In this document: in pieces, positions 49,501-63,466 of the stretch
Layout of the letters: each line of letters begins with the position of its first letter
How positions within the stretch are numbered: the stretch's first letter is position 1
Assembly: GCA_964019135.1 (NCBI GenBank)
Contig: CAXHSH010000416.1
Location: 62,001 to 126,000, forward strand
Reading direction: 5' to 3'
DNA: 64,000 nucleotides
Source of the DNA: Arenicola marina
Taxonomy: Eukaryota > Annelida > Polychaeta > Arenicolidae
Notes under the pieces: generated by a model
Told to the model about the DNA's origin: nothing
Seen by the model: the letters and a program-made list of their open reading frames with translations, nothing else
The model's database searches: none
Translations under genes and position numbers: made by a program

Positions 49501-51319
49501 TTTGTCTATCCAAGAGTTAGGATTAAACAAGATTTGACAAACGTATATGTACCGCACAATATCTATATGCCCCACAAGTCTGAGTGTCAAGTTTAATTGT
49601 AAGCCCCCATCGAGTTCACGGAGATTAACGGAAAAATACTGGATCTCTACCATTACATATGAGGTCACAAACTATGTCAACATATTGCCTTGATAGGCTA
49701 ATCTGCATATGGGATTTCACTCTTCATGGCAGTTTGTCGTTCCATTAGTAGGCCCTAAACCACCTCTGTAGCAAGTATATATACCACACAATTTATATAT
49801 GCCCCAAAAATCTGACCATCAAATTTAATTGCATGCCCCCAGCGAGTTCAAAGCCATAAACTGACAGCGTACTGGATCTCTTTCAATGTATATGAGGTCA
49901 ACAACTATGTTGACCCACCGCCTTTGCAGGCTAATCTGCATAAAGGGTTTCCCACCTAACGGCCGTTTATCTATCCAAAAGTTCGCCCTAAACCAGCTTT
50001 GACAAAAGCATATATGCCACACAATTTATATATGCCCCACAAGTCTGATTATCAAGTTTAATTGCCTGTCTTCAACGAGTTCAAGAAGATCAACTGATAG
50101 CGTACTGGATCTCTGCCAGTATATATGAGATCAACAACTAGATTGACCCACCGCGTTGACAGGCTAGTCTGCGTATGGGATTTCCCACCATGCGGCCGTT
50201 TGTCAATCCAAGAGTTCGCCCTAAACCAGCTTTGACAAAAGTATATATACCACACAATTTATATATGCCCCACAAGTCTGATTAACAGTCTGATGAACGG
50301 AGTTGCATACTGGATCCTTACCAGAGCATATCAGTTCAAAACCCATGTCAACACATTGCGTCGACAGGCTAATCTGCATATGGAATTTCCCCCCATGCGG
50401 CCGTTTGTCTATCCAAGAGTTAGGATTAAACAAGATTTGACAAAAGTATATGTACCGCACAATATTTATATGACCCACAAATCTGAGTGTCAAGTTTAAT
50501 TGTAAGCCCCCATCGAGTTCACGGAGATTAACGGAAAAATACTGGAAATCTACCATTACATATGAGGTCACAAACTATGTCAACATATTGCCTTGATAGG
50601 CTAATCTGCATATGGGATTTCACTCTTCATGGCAGTTTGTCGTTCCATTAGTAGGCCCTAAACCACCTCTGTAGCAAGTATATATACCACACAATTTATA
50701 TATGCCCCAAAAATCTGACCATCAAATTTAATTGCATGCCCCCAGCAAGTTCAAAGCCACAAACTGACAGCGTACTGGATCTCTTTCAATGTATTTGAGG
50801 TCAACTACTATGTTGACCCACCGCGTTGGCAGGCTAATCTGCATATACAGTTTCCCACCTAACGGCCGTTTATCTATCCAAAGGTTCGCCCTAAACCAGC
50901 TTTGACAAAAGCATATATGCCCCACAAGTCTGATTATCAAGTTTAATTGCCTGTCTTCAGCGGGTTCAAGAAGATCAACTGATAGCATACTGGATCTCTA
51001 TCAGCCCATATGAGGTCAACAACTATGTTAATCCACCGCGTAGACAAGCTAATCGCCATATAGGGGTTCCCACCTAACGGCCGTTTAACTATCCAAAAGT
51101 TCGCCCTAAACCAGCTTTGACAAAAACATATATGCCACACAATTTATATACGCCCCACAAGTCTGATTATCAATTGTAATTGCCTGTCTTCAGCGAGTTC
51201 AAGAAGATCAACTGATAGCGTACTGGATCTCTGCCAGTATATATGAGATCAACAACTATATTGACCCACCGCGTTGACAGGCTAGTCTGCATATGGGATT
51301 TCCGACCATGCGGCCGTTC
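40517..51319. repeat. 10,803-bp tandem segmental duplication, copy 2
   Basis: Second copy of 29714-40516. The match extends through an overlap (copy 1 to 40759, copy 2 to 51562), so the crossover that made it lies somewhere in a 243-base stretch shared by both junction monomers. Confidence 0.93.
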
Positions 51320-53144
51320 GTCAATCCAAGAGTTCGCCCTAAACCAGCTTTGACAAAAGTATATATACCACACAATTTATATATGCCCCACAAGTCTGAT
51401 TAACAGTCTGATGAACGGAGTTGCATACTGGATCCTTACCAGAGCATATCAGTTCAACACCCATGTCAACACATTGCGTCGACAGGCTAATCTGCATATG
51501 GAATTTCCCCCCATGCGGCCGTTTGTCTATCCAAGAGTTAGGATTAAACAAGATTTGACAAAAGTGTATGTACCGCACAATATTTATATGCCCCACAAGT
51601 CTGAGTGTCAAGTTTAATTGTAAGCCCCCATCGATTTCACGGAGATTAACGGAAAAATACTGGATCTCTACCATTACATATGAGGTCACAAACTATGTCA
51701 ACATATTGCCTTGATAGGCTAATCTGCATATAGGATTTCACTCTTCATGGCAGTTTGTCGTTCCATTAGTAGGCCCTAAACCACCTCTGTAGCAGGTATA
51801 TATACCACACAATTTATATATGCCACAAAAATCTGACCATCAAATTTAATTGCATGCCCCCAGCGAGTTCAAAGCCATAAACTGACAGCGTGCTGGATCT
51901 GTTTCAATGTATATGAGGTCAACAACTATGTTGACCCACCGCCTTTGCAGGCTAATCTGCAGATAGGGTTTCCCACCAAACGGCCGTTTATCTATCCAAA
52001 AGTTCGCCCTAAACCAGCTTTGACAAAAGCATATATGCCACACAATTTATATATGCCCCACAAGTCTGATTATCAAATTTAATTGCCTGTCTTCAGCGAG
52101 TTCAAGAAGATCAACTGATAGCGTACTGGATCTCTGCCAGTATATATGAAATCAACAACTATATCGACCCACCGCGTTGACAGGCTAGTCTGCGTATGGG
52201 ATTTCTCACCATGCGGCCGTTTGTCAATCCAAGAGTTCGCCCTAAACCAACTTTGACAAAAGTATATATACCACACAATTTATATATGCCCCACAAGTCT
52301 GATTAACAGTCTGATGAACGGAGTTGCATACTGGATCCTTACCAGAGCATATCAGTTCAACACCCATGTCAACACATTGCGTCGACAGGCTAATCTGCAT
52401 ATGGAATTTCCCCCCATGCGGCCGTTTGTCTATCCAAGAGTTAGGATTAAACAAGATTTGACAAACGTATATGTACCGCACAATATTTATATGCCCCACA
52501 AGTCTGAGTGTCAAGTTTAATTGTAAGCCCCCATCGAGTTCACGGAGATTAACGGAAAAATACTGGATCTCTACCATTACATATGAGGTCACAAACTATG
52601 TCAACATATTGCCTTGATAGGCTAATCTGCATATAGGATTTCACTCTTCATGGCAGTTTGTCGTTCCATTAGTAGGCCCTAAACCACCTCTGTAGCAGGT
52701 ATATATACCACACAATTTATATATGCCACAAAAATCTGACCATCAAATTTAATTGCATGCCCCCAGCGAGTTCAAAGCCATAAACTGACAGCGTGCTGGA
52801 TCTGTTTCAATGTATATGAGGTCAACAACTATGTTGACCCACCGCCTTTGCAGGCTAATCTGCAGATAGGGTTTCCCACCAAACGGCCGTTTATCTATCC
52901 AAAAGTTCGCCCTAAACCAGCTTTGACAAAAGCATATATGCCACACAATTTATATATGCCCCACAAGTCTGATTATCAAATTTAATTGCCTGTCTTCAGC
53001 GAGTTCAAGAAGATCAACTGATAGCGTACTGGATCTCTGCCAGTATATATGAAATCAACAACTATATCGACAAACCGCGTTGAAAGGCTAGTCTGCGTAT
53101 GGGATTTCTCACCATGCGGCCGTTTGTCAATCCAAGAGTTCGCC

Positions 53145-56100
53145 CTAAACCAACTTTGACAAAAGTATATATACCACACAATTTATATATGCCCCACAAG
53201 TCTGATTAACAGTCTGATGAACGGAGTTGCATACTGGATCCTTACCAGAGCATATCAGTTCAACACCCATGTCAACACATTGCGTCGACAGGCTAATCTG
53301 CATATGGAATTTCCCCCCATGCGGCCGTTTGTCTATCCAAGAGTTAGGATTAAACAAGATTTGACAAACGTATATGTACCGCACAATATTTATATGCCCC
53401 ACAAGTCTGAGTGTCAAGTTTAATTGTAAGCCCCCATCGAGTTCACGGAGATTAACGGAAAAATACTGGATCTCTACCATTACATATGAGGTCACAAACT
53501 ATGTCAACATATTGCCTTGATAGGCTAATCTGCATATGAGATTTCACTCTTCATGGCAGTTTGTCGTTCCATTAGTAGGCCCTAAACCACCTCTGTAGCA
53601 AGTATATATACCACACAATTTATATATGCCCCAAAAATCTGACCATCAAATTTAATTGCATGCCCCCAGCGAGTTCAAAGCCATAAACTGACAGCGTACT
53701 GGATCTCTTTCAATGTATATGAGGTCAACAACTATGTTGACCCACCGCCTTTGGAGGCTAATCTGCATAAAGGGTTTCCCACCTAACGGCCGTTTATCTA
53801 TCCAAAAGTTCGCCCTAAACCAGCTTTGACAAAAGCATATATGCCACACAATTTATATATGCCCCACAAGTCTGATTATCAAGTTTAATTGCCTGTCTTC
53901 AGCGAGTTCAAGAAGATCAACTGATAGCGTACTGGATCTCTGCCAGTATATATGAGATCAACAACTATATTGACCCACCGCGTTGACAGGCTAGTCTGCG
54001 TATGGGATTTCCCACCATGCGGCCGTTTGTCAATCCAAGAGTTCGCCCTAAACCAGCTTTGACAAAAGTATATATACCACACAATTTATATATGCCCCAC
54101 AAGTCTGATTAACAGTCTGATGAACGGAGTTGCATACTGGATCCTTACCAGAGCATATCAGTTCAACACCCATGTCAACACATTGCGTCGACAGGCTAAT
54201 CTGCATATGGAATTTCCCCCCATGCGGCCGTTTGTCTATCCAAGAGTTAGGATTAAACAAGATTTGACAAACGTATATGTACCGCACAATATTTATATGC
54301 CCCACAAGTCTGAGTGTCAAGTTTAATTGTAAGCCCCCATCGAGTTCACGGAGATTAACGGAAAAATACTGGATCCCTACCATTACATATGAGGTCACAA
54401 ACTATGTCAACATATTGCCTTGATAGCCTAATCTGCATATAGGATTTCACTCTTCATGGCAGTTTGTCGTTCCATTAGTAGGCCCTAAACCACCTCTGTA
54501 GCAAGTATATATACCACACAATTTATATATGCCACAAAAATCTGACCATCAAATTTAATTGCATGCCCCCAGCGAGTTCAAAGCCATAAACTGACAGCGT
54601 ACTGGATCTCTTTCAATGTATATGAGGTCAACAACTATGTTGACCCACCGCCTTTGCAGGCTAATCTGCATATAGGGTTTCCCACCAAACGGCCGTTTAT
54701 CTATCCACAAGTTCGCCCTAAACCAGCTTTGACAAAAGCATATATGCCACACAATTTATATATGCCCCACAAGTCTGATTATCAAGTTTAATTGCCTGTC
54801 TTCAGCGAGTTCAAGAAGATCAACTGATAGCGTACTGGATCTCTGCCAGTATATATGAGATCAACAACTATATTGACCCACCGCGTTGACAGGCTAGTCT
54901 GCGTATGGGATTTCCCACCATGCGGCCGTTTGTCAATCCAAGAGTTCGCCCTAAACCAGCTTTGACAAAAGTATATATACCACACAATTTATATATGCCC
55001 CACAAGTCTGATTAACAGTCTGATGAACGGAGTTGCATACTGGATCCTTACCAGAGCATATCAGTTCAACACCCATGTCAACACATTGCGTCGACAGGCT
55101 AATCTGCATATGGAATTTCCCCCCATGCGGCCGTTTGTCTATCCAAGAGTTAGGATTAAACAAGATTTGACAAACGTATATGTACCGCACAATATTTATA
55201 TGCCCCACAAGTCTGAGTGTCAAGTTTAATTGTAAGCCCCCATCGAGTTCACGGAGATTAACGGAAAAATACTGGATCTCTACCATTACATATGAGGTCA
55301 CAAACTATGTCAACATATTGCCTTGATAGGCTAATCTGCATATGGGATTTCACTCTTCATGGCAGTTTGTCGTTCCATTAGTAGGCCCTAAACCACCTCT
55401 GTAGCAAGTATATATACCACACAATTTATATATGCCCCAAAAATCTGACCATCAAATTTAATTGCATGCCCCCAGCGAGTTCAAAGCCATAAACTGACAG
55501 CGTACTGGATCTCTTTCAATGTATATGAGGTCAACAACTATGTTGACCCACCGCCTTTGCAGGCTAATCTGCATAAAGGGTTTCCCACCTAACGGCCGTT
55601 TATCTATCCAAAAGTTCGCCCTAAACCAGCTTTGACAAAAGCATATATGCCACACAATTTATATATGCCCCACAAGTCTGATTATCAAGTTTAATTGCCT
55701 GTCTTCAGCGAGTTCAAGAAGATCAACTGATAGCGTACTGGATCTCTGCCAGTATATATGAGATCAACAACTATATTGACCCACCGCGTTGACAGGCTAG
55801 TCTGCGTATGGGATTTCCCACCATGCGGCCGTTTGTCAATCCAAGAGTTCGCCCTAAACCAGCTTTGACAAAAGTATATATACCACACAATGTATATATG
55901 CCCCACCAGTCTGATTAACAGTCTGATGAACGGAGTTGCATACTGGATCCTTACCAGAGCATATCAGTTCAACACCCATGTCAACACATTGCGTCGACAG
56001 GCTAATCTGCATATGGAATTTCCCCCCATGCGGCCGTTTGTCTATCCAAGAGTTAGGATTAAACAAGATTTGACAAACGTATATGTGCCGCACAATATTT

Positions 56101-56756
56101 ATATGCCCCACAAGTCTGAGTGTCAAGTTTAATTGTAAGCCCCCATCGAGTTCACGGAGATTAACGGAAAAATACTGGATCTCTACCATTACATATGAGG
56201 TCACAAACTATGTCAACATATTGCCTTGATAGGCTAATCTGCATATGGGATTTCACTCTTCATGGCAGTTTGTCGTTCCATTAGTAGGCCCTAAACCACC
56301 TCTGTAGCAAGTATATATACCACACAATTTATATATGCCCCAAAAATCTGACCATCAAATTTAATTGCATGCCCCCAGCGAGTTCAAAGCCATAAACTGA
56401 CAGCGTACTGGATCTCTTTCAATGTATATGAGGTCAACAACTATGTTGACCCACCGCCTTTGCAGGCTAATCTGCATAAAGGGTTTCCCACCTAACGGCC
56501 GTTTATCTATCCAAAAGTTCGCCCTAAACCAGCTTTGACAAAAGCATATATGCCACACAATTTATATATGCCCCACAAGTCTGATTATCAAGTTTAATTG
56601 CCTGTCTTCAGCGAGTTCAAGAAGATCAACTGATAGCGTACTGGATCTCTGCCAGTATATATGAAATCAACAACTATATCGACCCACCGCGTTGACAGGC
56701 TAGTCTGCGTATGGGATTTCTCACCATGCGGCCGTTTGTCAATCCAAGAGTTCGCC
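53145..56756. repeat. 3612-bp superunit (four 903-bp units), copy 1
   Basis: Four successive 903-bp units with distinguishing variants recur 3612 bases later at 56757. Markers include GGATCCCTACC in the second unit and CAATGTATATATGCCCCACC in the fourth. Confidence 0.88.
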
Positions 56757-59700
56757 CTAAACCAACTTTGACAAAAGTATATATACCACACAATTTATAT
56801 ATGCCCCACAAGTCTGATTAACAGTCTGATGAACGGAGTTGCATACTGGATCCTTACCAGAGCATATCAGTTCAACACCCATGTCAACACATTGCGTCGA
56901 CAGGCTAATCTGCATATGGAATTTCCCCCCATGCGGCCGTTTGTCTATCCAAGAGTTAGGATTAAACAAGATTTGACAAACGTATATGTACCGCACAATA
57001 TTTATATGCCCCACAAGTCTGAGTGTCAAGTTTAATTGTAAGCCCCCATCGAGTTCACGGAGATTAACGGAAAAATACTGGATCTCTACCATTACATATG
57101 AGGTCACAAACTATGTCAACATATTGCCTTGATAGGCTAATCTGCATATGAGATTTCACTCTTCATGGCAGTTTGTCGTTCCATTAGTAGGCCCTAAACC
57201 ACCTCTGTAGCAAGTATATATACCACACAATTTATATATGCCCCAAAAATCTGACCATCAAATTTAATTGCATGCCCCCAGCGAGTTCAAAGCCATAAAC
57301 TGACAGCGTACTGGATCTCTTTCAATGTATATGAGGTCAACAACTATGTTGACCCACCGCCTTTGGAGGCTAATCTGCATAAAGGGTTTCCCACCTAACG
57401 GCCGTTTATCTATCCAAAAGTTCGCCCTAAACCAGCTTTGACAAAAGCATATATGCCACACAATTTATATATGCCCCACAAGTCTGATTATCAAGTTTAA
57501 TTGCCTGTCTTCAGCGAGTTCAAGAAGATCAACTGATAGCGTACTGGATCTCTGCCAGTATATATGAGATCAACAACTATATTGACCCACCGCGTTGACA
57601 GGCTAGTCTGCGTATGGGATTTCCCACCATGCGGCCGTTTGTCAATCCAAGAGTTCGCCCTAAACCAGCTTTGACAAAAGTATATATACCACACAATTTA
57701 TATATGCCCCACAAGTCTGATTAACAGTCTGATGAACGGAGTTGCATACTGGATCCTTACCAGAGCATATCAGTTCAACACCCATGTCAACACATTGCGT
57801 CGACAGGCTAATCTGCATATGGAATTTCCCCCCATGCGGCCGTTTGTCTATCCAAGAGTTAGGATTAAACAAGATTTGACAAACGTATATGTACCGCACA
57901 ATATTTATATGCCCCACAAGTCTGAGTGTCAAGTTTAATTGTAAGCCCCCATCGAGTTCACGGAGATTAACGGAAAAATACTGGATCCCTACCATTACAT
58001 ATGAGGTCACAAACTATGTCAACATATTGCCTTGATAGCCTAATCTGCATATAGGATTTCACTCTTCATGGCAGTTTGTCGTTCCATTAGTAGGCCCTAA
58101 ACCACCTCTGTAGCAAGTATATATACCACACAATTTATATATGCCACAAAAATCTGACCATCAAATTTAATTGCATGCCCCCAGCGAGTTCAAAGCCATA
58201 AACTGACAGCGTACTGGATCTCTTTCAATGTATATGAGGTCAACAACTATGTTGACCCACCGCCTTTGCAGGCTAATCTGCATATAGGGTTTCCCACCAA
58301 ACGGCCGTTTATCTATCCACAAGTTCGCCCTAAACCAGCTTTGACAAAAGCATATATGCCACACAATTTATATATGCCCCACAAGTCTGATTATCAAGTT
58401 TAATTGCCTGTCTTCAGCGAGTTCAAGAAGATCAACTGATAGCGTACTGGATCTCTGCCAGTATATATGAGATCAACAACTATATTGACCCACCGCGTTG
58501 ACAGGCTAGTCTGCGTATGGGATTTCCCACCATGCGGCCGTTTGTCAATCCAAGAGTTCGCCCTAAACCAGCTTTGACAAAAGTATATATACCACACAAT
58601 TTATATATGCCCCACAAGTCTGATTAACAGTCTGATGAACGGAGTTGCATACTGGATCCTTACCAGAGCATATCAGTTCAACACCCATGTCAACACATTG
58701 CGTCGACAGGCTAATCTGCATATGGAATTTCCCCCCATGCGGCCGTTTGTCTATCCAAGAGTTAGGATTAAACAAGATTTGACAAACGTATATGTACCGC
58801 ACAATATTTATATGCCCCACAAGTCTGAGTGTCAAGTTTAATTGTAAGCCCCCATCGAGTTCACGGAGATTAACGGAAAAATACTGGATCTCTACCATTA
58901 CATATGAGGTCACAAACTATGTCAACATATTGCCTTGATAGGCTAATCTGCATATGGGATTTCACTCTTCATGGCAGTTTGTCGTTCCATTAGTAGGCCC
59001 TAAACCACCTCTGTAGCAAGTATATATACCACACAATTTATATATGCCCCAAAAATCTGACCATCAAATTTAATTGCATGCCCCCAGCGAGTTCAAAGCC
59101 ATAAACTGACAGCGTACTGGATCTCTTTCAATGTATATGAGGTCAACAACTATGTTGACCCACCGCCTTTGCAGGCTAATCTGCATAAAGGGTTTCCCAC
59201 CTAACGGCCGTTTATCTATCCAAAAGTTCGCCCTAAACCAGCTTTGACAAAAGCATATATGCCACACAATTTATATATGCCCCACAAGTCTGATTATCAA
59301 GTTTAATTGCCTGTCTTCAGCGAGTTCAAGAAGATCAACTGATAGCGTACTGGATCTCTGCCAGTATATATGAGATCAACAACTATATTGACCCACCGCG
59401 TTGACAGGCTAGTCTGCGTATGGGATTTCCCACCATGCGGCCGTTTGTCAATCCAAGAGTTCGCCCTAAACCAGCTTTGACAAAAGTATATATACCACAC
59501 AATGTATATATGCCCCACCAGTCTGATTAACAGTCTGATGAACGGAGTTGCATACTGGATCCTTACCAGAGCATATCAGTTCAACACCCATGTCAACACA
59601 TTGCGTCGACAGGCTAATCTGCATATGGAATTTCCCCCCATGCGGCCGTTTGTCTATCCAAGAGTTAGGATTAAACAAGATTTGACAAACGTATATGTGC

Positions 59701-60144
59701 CGCACAATATTTATATGCCCCACAAGTCTGAGTGTCAAGTTTAATTGTAAGCCCCCATCGAGTTCACGGAGATTAACGGAAAAATACTGGATCTCTACCA
59801 TTACATATGAGGTCACAAACTATGTCAACATATTGCCTTGATAGGCTAATCTGCATATGGGATTTCACTCTTCATGGCAGTTTGTCGTTCCATTAGTAGG
59901 CCCTAAACCACCTCTGTAGCAAGTATATATACCACACAATTTATATATGCCCCAAAAATCTGACCATCAAATTTAATTGCATGCCCCCAGCGAGTTCAAA
60001 GCCATAAACTGACAGCGTGCTGGATCTGTTTCAATGTATATGAGGTCAACAACTATGTTGACCCACCGCCTTTGCAGGCTAATCTGCAGATAGGGTTTCC
60101 CACCAAACGGCCGTTTATCTATCCAAAAGTTCGCCCTAAACCAG

Positions 60145-60285
60145 TGTAGCAGTGAGTCAAACCATTCCTACTAGCCTCGGCTAGAGGGATCACCCCTTTA
60201 GCCGAAGAGGTAGAGTGGTTGACTTGAGATCGGGAGATCGTGAGTTCGACTCCCGCTGGGGACCAAACCGGCCCCCGCCGTTACA
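60145..60285 (+). repeat. Left terminal repeat of the TRIM-like element (141 bp)
   Basis: Starts TGTAGCAGTGAGTC and ends CCCCCGCCGTTACA. It matches 60389-60529 except at about one position. Confidence 0.92.
60199..60252 (+). promoter_or_regulatory. tRNA-like internal promoter boxes in the left terminal repeat
   Basis: TAGCCGAAGAGG (60199-60210) fits the box A consensus TRGYNNARNNGG. GTTCGACTC (60244-60252) fits the box B core GWTCRANNC. The starts are 45 bases apart, as in a real tRNA gene, and the sequence continues to GGGGACCA, resembling a tRNA 3' end. The same arrangement is present in the right repeat, with box B at 60488-60496. RNA polymerase III use is inferred. Confidence 0.65.
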
Positions 60286-60286
60286 A

Positions 60287-60302
60287 TGGAGCCCGACACA
60301 GG
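60287..60302 (+). other. Primer-binding-site-like sequence
   Basis: TGGAGCCCGACACAGG starts one base after the left terminal repeat. A TGG start fits pairing with the CCA end of a tRNA; I cannot name the tRNA. Confidence 0.5.
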
Positions 60303-60368
60303 TAGAACCCACAGCGGTTCTGAGACTGAGTAGTCCTGGTCTGAGGACAGCGGTCTGAGGACAGCCCT

Positions 60369-60388
60369 CTCGGAAAGAGGGGGGAATG
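60369..60388 (+). other. Polypurine tract before the right terminal repeat
   Basis: GGAAAGAGGGGGGAA ends two bases before the right repeat (TG lies between), the expected position for the plus-strand priming tract of an LTR element. Confidence 0.7.
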
Positions 60389-60529
60389 TGTAGCAGTGAG
60401 TCAAACCATTCCTACTAGCCTCGGCTAGAGGGATCACCCCTTTAACCGAAGAGGTAGAGTGGTTGACTTGAGATCGGGAGATCGTGAGTTCGACTCCCGC
60501 TGGGGACCAAACCGGCCCCCGCCGTTACA
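60389..60529 (+). repeat. Right terminal repeat of the TRIM-like element (141 bp)
   Basis: Same length and ends as 60145-60285. It is followed directly by the second copy of the CCAG target duplication at 60530-60533; the first copy is at 60141-60144. Confidence 0.92.
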
Positions 60530-60757
60530 CCAGCTTTGACAAAAGCATATATGCCACACAATTTATATATGCCCCACAAGTCTGATTATCAAATTTAATT
60601 GCCTGTCTTCAGCGAGTTCAAGAAGATCAACTGATAGCGTACTGGATCTCTGCCAGTATATATGAAATCAACAACTATATCGACCCACCGCGTTGACAGG
60701 CTAGTCTGCGTATGGGATTTCTCACCATGCGGCCGTTTGTCAATCCAAGAGTTCGCC

Positions 60758-63466
60758 CTAAACCAACTTTGACAAAAGTATATATACCACACAATTTATA
60801 TATGCCCCACAAGTCTGATTAACAGTCTGATGAACGGAGTTGCATACTGGATCCTTACCAGAGCATATCAGTTCAACACCCATGTCAACACATTGCGTCG
60901 ACAGGCTAATCTGCATATGGAATTTCCCCCCATGCGGCCGTTTGTCTATCCAAGAGTTAGGATTAAACAAGATTTGACAAACGTATATGTACCGCACAAT
61001 ATTTATATGCCCCACAAGTCTGAGTGTCAAGTTTAATTGTAAGCCCCCATCGAGTTCACGGAGATTAACGGAAAAATACTGGATCTCTACCATTACATAT
61101 GAGGTCACAAACTATGTCAACATATTGCCTTGATAGGCTAATCTGCATATGAGATTTCACTCTTCATGGCAGTTTGTCGTTCCATTAGTAGGCCCTAAAC
61201 CACCTCTGTAGCAAGTATATATACCACACAATTTATATATGCCCCAAAAATCTGACCATCAAATTTAATTGCATGCCCCCAGCGAGTTCAAAGCCATAAA
61301 CTGACAGCGTACTGGATCTCTTTCAATGTATATGAGGTCAACAACTATGTTGACCCACCGCCTTTGGAGGCTAAGCTGCATAAAGGGTTTCCCACCTAAC
61401 GGCCGTTTATCTATCCAAAAGTTCGCCCTAAACCAGCTTTGACAAAAGCATATATGCCACACAATTTATATATGCCCCACAAGTCTGATTATCAAGTTTA
61501 ATTGCCTGTCTTCAGCGAGTTCAAGAAGATCAACTGATAGCGTACTGGATCTCTGCCAGTATATATGAGATCAACAACTATATTGACCCACCGCGTTGAC
61601 AGGCTAGTCTGCGTATGGGATTTCCCACCATGCGGCCGTTTGTCAATCCAAGAGTTCGCCCTAAACCAGCTTTGACAAAAGTATATATACCACACAATTT
61701 ATATATGCCCCACAAGTCTGATTAACAGTCTGATGAACGGAGTTGCATACTGGATCCTTACCAGAGCATATCAGTTCAACACCCATGTCAACACATTGCG
61801 TCGACAGGCTAATCTGCATATGGAATTTCCCCCCATGCGGCCGTTTGTCTATCCAAGAGTTAGGATTAAACAAGATTTGACAAACGTATATGTACCGCAC
61901 AATATTTATATGCCCCACAAGTCTGAGTGTCAAGTTTAATTGTAAGCCCCCATCGAGTTCACGGAGATTAACGGAAAAATACTGGATCCCTACCATTACA
62001 TATGAGGTCACAAACTATGTCAACATATTGCCTTGATAGCCTAATCTGCATATAGGATTTCACTCTTCATGGCAGTTTGTCGTTCCATTAGTAGGCCCTA
62101 AACCACCTCTGTAGCAAGTATATATACCACACAATTTATATATGCCACAAAAATCTGACCATCAAATTTAATTGCATGCCCCCAGCGAGTTCAAAGCCAT
62201 AAACTGACAGCGTACTGGATCTCTTTCAATGTATATGAGGTCAACAACTATGTTGACCCACCGCCTTTGCAGGCTAATCTGCATATAGGGTTTCCCACCA
62301 AACGGCCGTTTATCTATCCACAAGTTCGCCCTAAACCAGCTTTGACAAAAGCATATATGCCACACAATTTATATATGCCCCACAAGTCTGATTATCAAGT
62401 TTAATTGCCTGTCTTCAGCGAGTTCAAGAAGATCAACTGATAGCGTACTGGATCTCTGCCAGTATATATGAGATCAACAACTATATTGACCCACCGCGTT
62501 GACAGGCTAGTCTGCGTATGGGATTTCCCACCATGCGGCCGTTTGTCAATCCAAGAGTTCGCCCTAAACCAGCTTTGACAAAAGTATATATACCACACAA
62601 TGTATATATGCCCCACCAGTCTGATTAACAGTCTGATGAACGGAGTTGCATACTGGATCCTTACCAGAGCATATCAGTTCAACACCCATGTCAACACATT
62701 GCGTCGACAGGCTAATCTGCATATGGAATTTCCCCCCATGCGGCCGTTTGTCTATCCAAGAGTTAGGATTAAACAAGATTTGACAAACGTATATGTGCCG
62801 CACAATATTTATATGCCCCACAAGTCTGAGTGTCAAGTTTAATTGTAAGCCCCCATCGAGTTCACGGAGATTAACGGAAAAATACTGGATCTCTACCATT
62901 ACATATGAGGTCACAAACTATGTCAACATATTGCCTTGATAGGCTAATCTGCATATGGGATTTCACTCTTCATGGCAGTTTGTCGTTCCATTAGTAGGCC
63001 CTAAACCACCTCTGTAGCAAGTATATATACCACACAATTTATATATGCCCCAAAAATCTGACCATCAAATTTAATTGCATGCCCCCAGCGAGTTCAAAGC
63101 CATAAACTGACAGCGTACTGGATCTCTTTCAATGTATATGAGGTCAACAACTATGTTGACCCACCGCCTTTGCAGGCTAATCTGCATAAAGGGTTTCCCA
63201 CCTAACGGCCGTTTATCTATCCAAAAGTTCGCCCTAAACCAGCTTTGACAAAAGCATATATGCCACACAATTTATATATGCCCCACAAGTCTGATTATCA
63301 AGTTTAATTGCCTGTCTTCAGCGAGTTCAAGAAGATCAACTGATAGCGTACTGGATCTCTGCCAGTATATATGAAATCAACAACTATATCGACCCACCGC
63401 GTTGACAGGCTAGTCTGCGTATGGGATTTCTCACCATGCGGCCGTTTGTCAATCCAAGAGTTCGCC
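60758..63466. repeat. 3612-bp superunit, copy 3, one 903-bp unit short
   Basis: The first two units match copies 1 and 2. The next D-C segment (62564) already carries the markers of the fourth unit (CAATGTATATATGCCCCACC, GTATATGTGCCGCAC), and the first-unit type returns at 63467. One unit has been lost, presumably by unequal crossover. Confidence 0.82.

Larger units (their letters stand above)
56757..60368. repeat. 3612-bp superunit, copy 2 (its right end runs into the TRIM-like insertion)
   Basis: Repeats the variant order of 53145-56756. The nominal end falls inside the 389-bp interruption at 60145-60533. After removing the interruption the next superunit begins at 60758. Confidence 0.8.
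60145..60529 (+). mobile_element. TRIM-like non-autonomous LTR element (385 bp) inserted in the satellite
   Basis: Two 141-bp direct terminal repeats, differing at about one position, flank a 103-bp interior with no coding capacity. Each begins TGTA and ends TACA, the usual LTR form. A 4-bp duplication CCAG flanks the element, and removing element plus one CCAG restores the monomer exactly. A TGG-starting primer-binding-site-like sequence lies one base inside the left repeat and a purine tract just before the right repeat. Each terminal repeat contains tRNA-like box A and box B motifs. The near identity of the repeats and the presence in only one superunit imply a young insertion. A SINE-derived dimer is the main alternative. 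Confidence 0.8.

Noticed and set aside
60192-60270. Genuine tRNA gene within the terminal repeat
   Set aside because: Box A and box B fit, but the acceptor and T stems are imperfect and the sequence occurs twice as part of a mobile element, so it is tRNA-like rather than a tRNA gene.
60198-60437. 79-codon minus-strand frame over the TRIM-like element
   Set aside because: It covers terminal repeat and interior of a non-coding element, antisense to its purine tract and primer site; an incidental frame.
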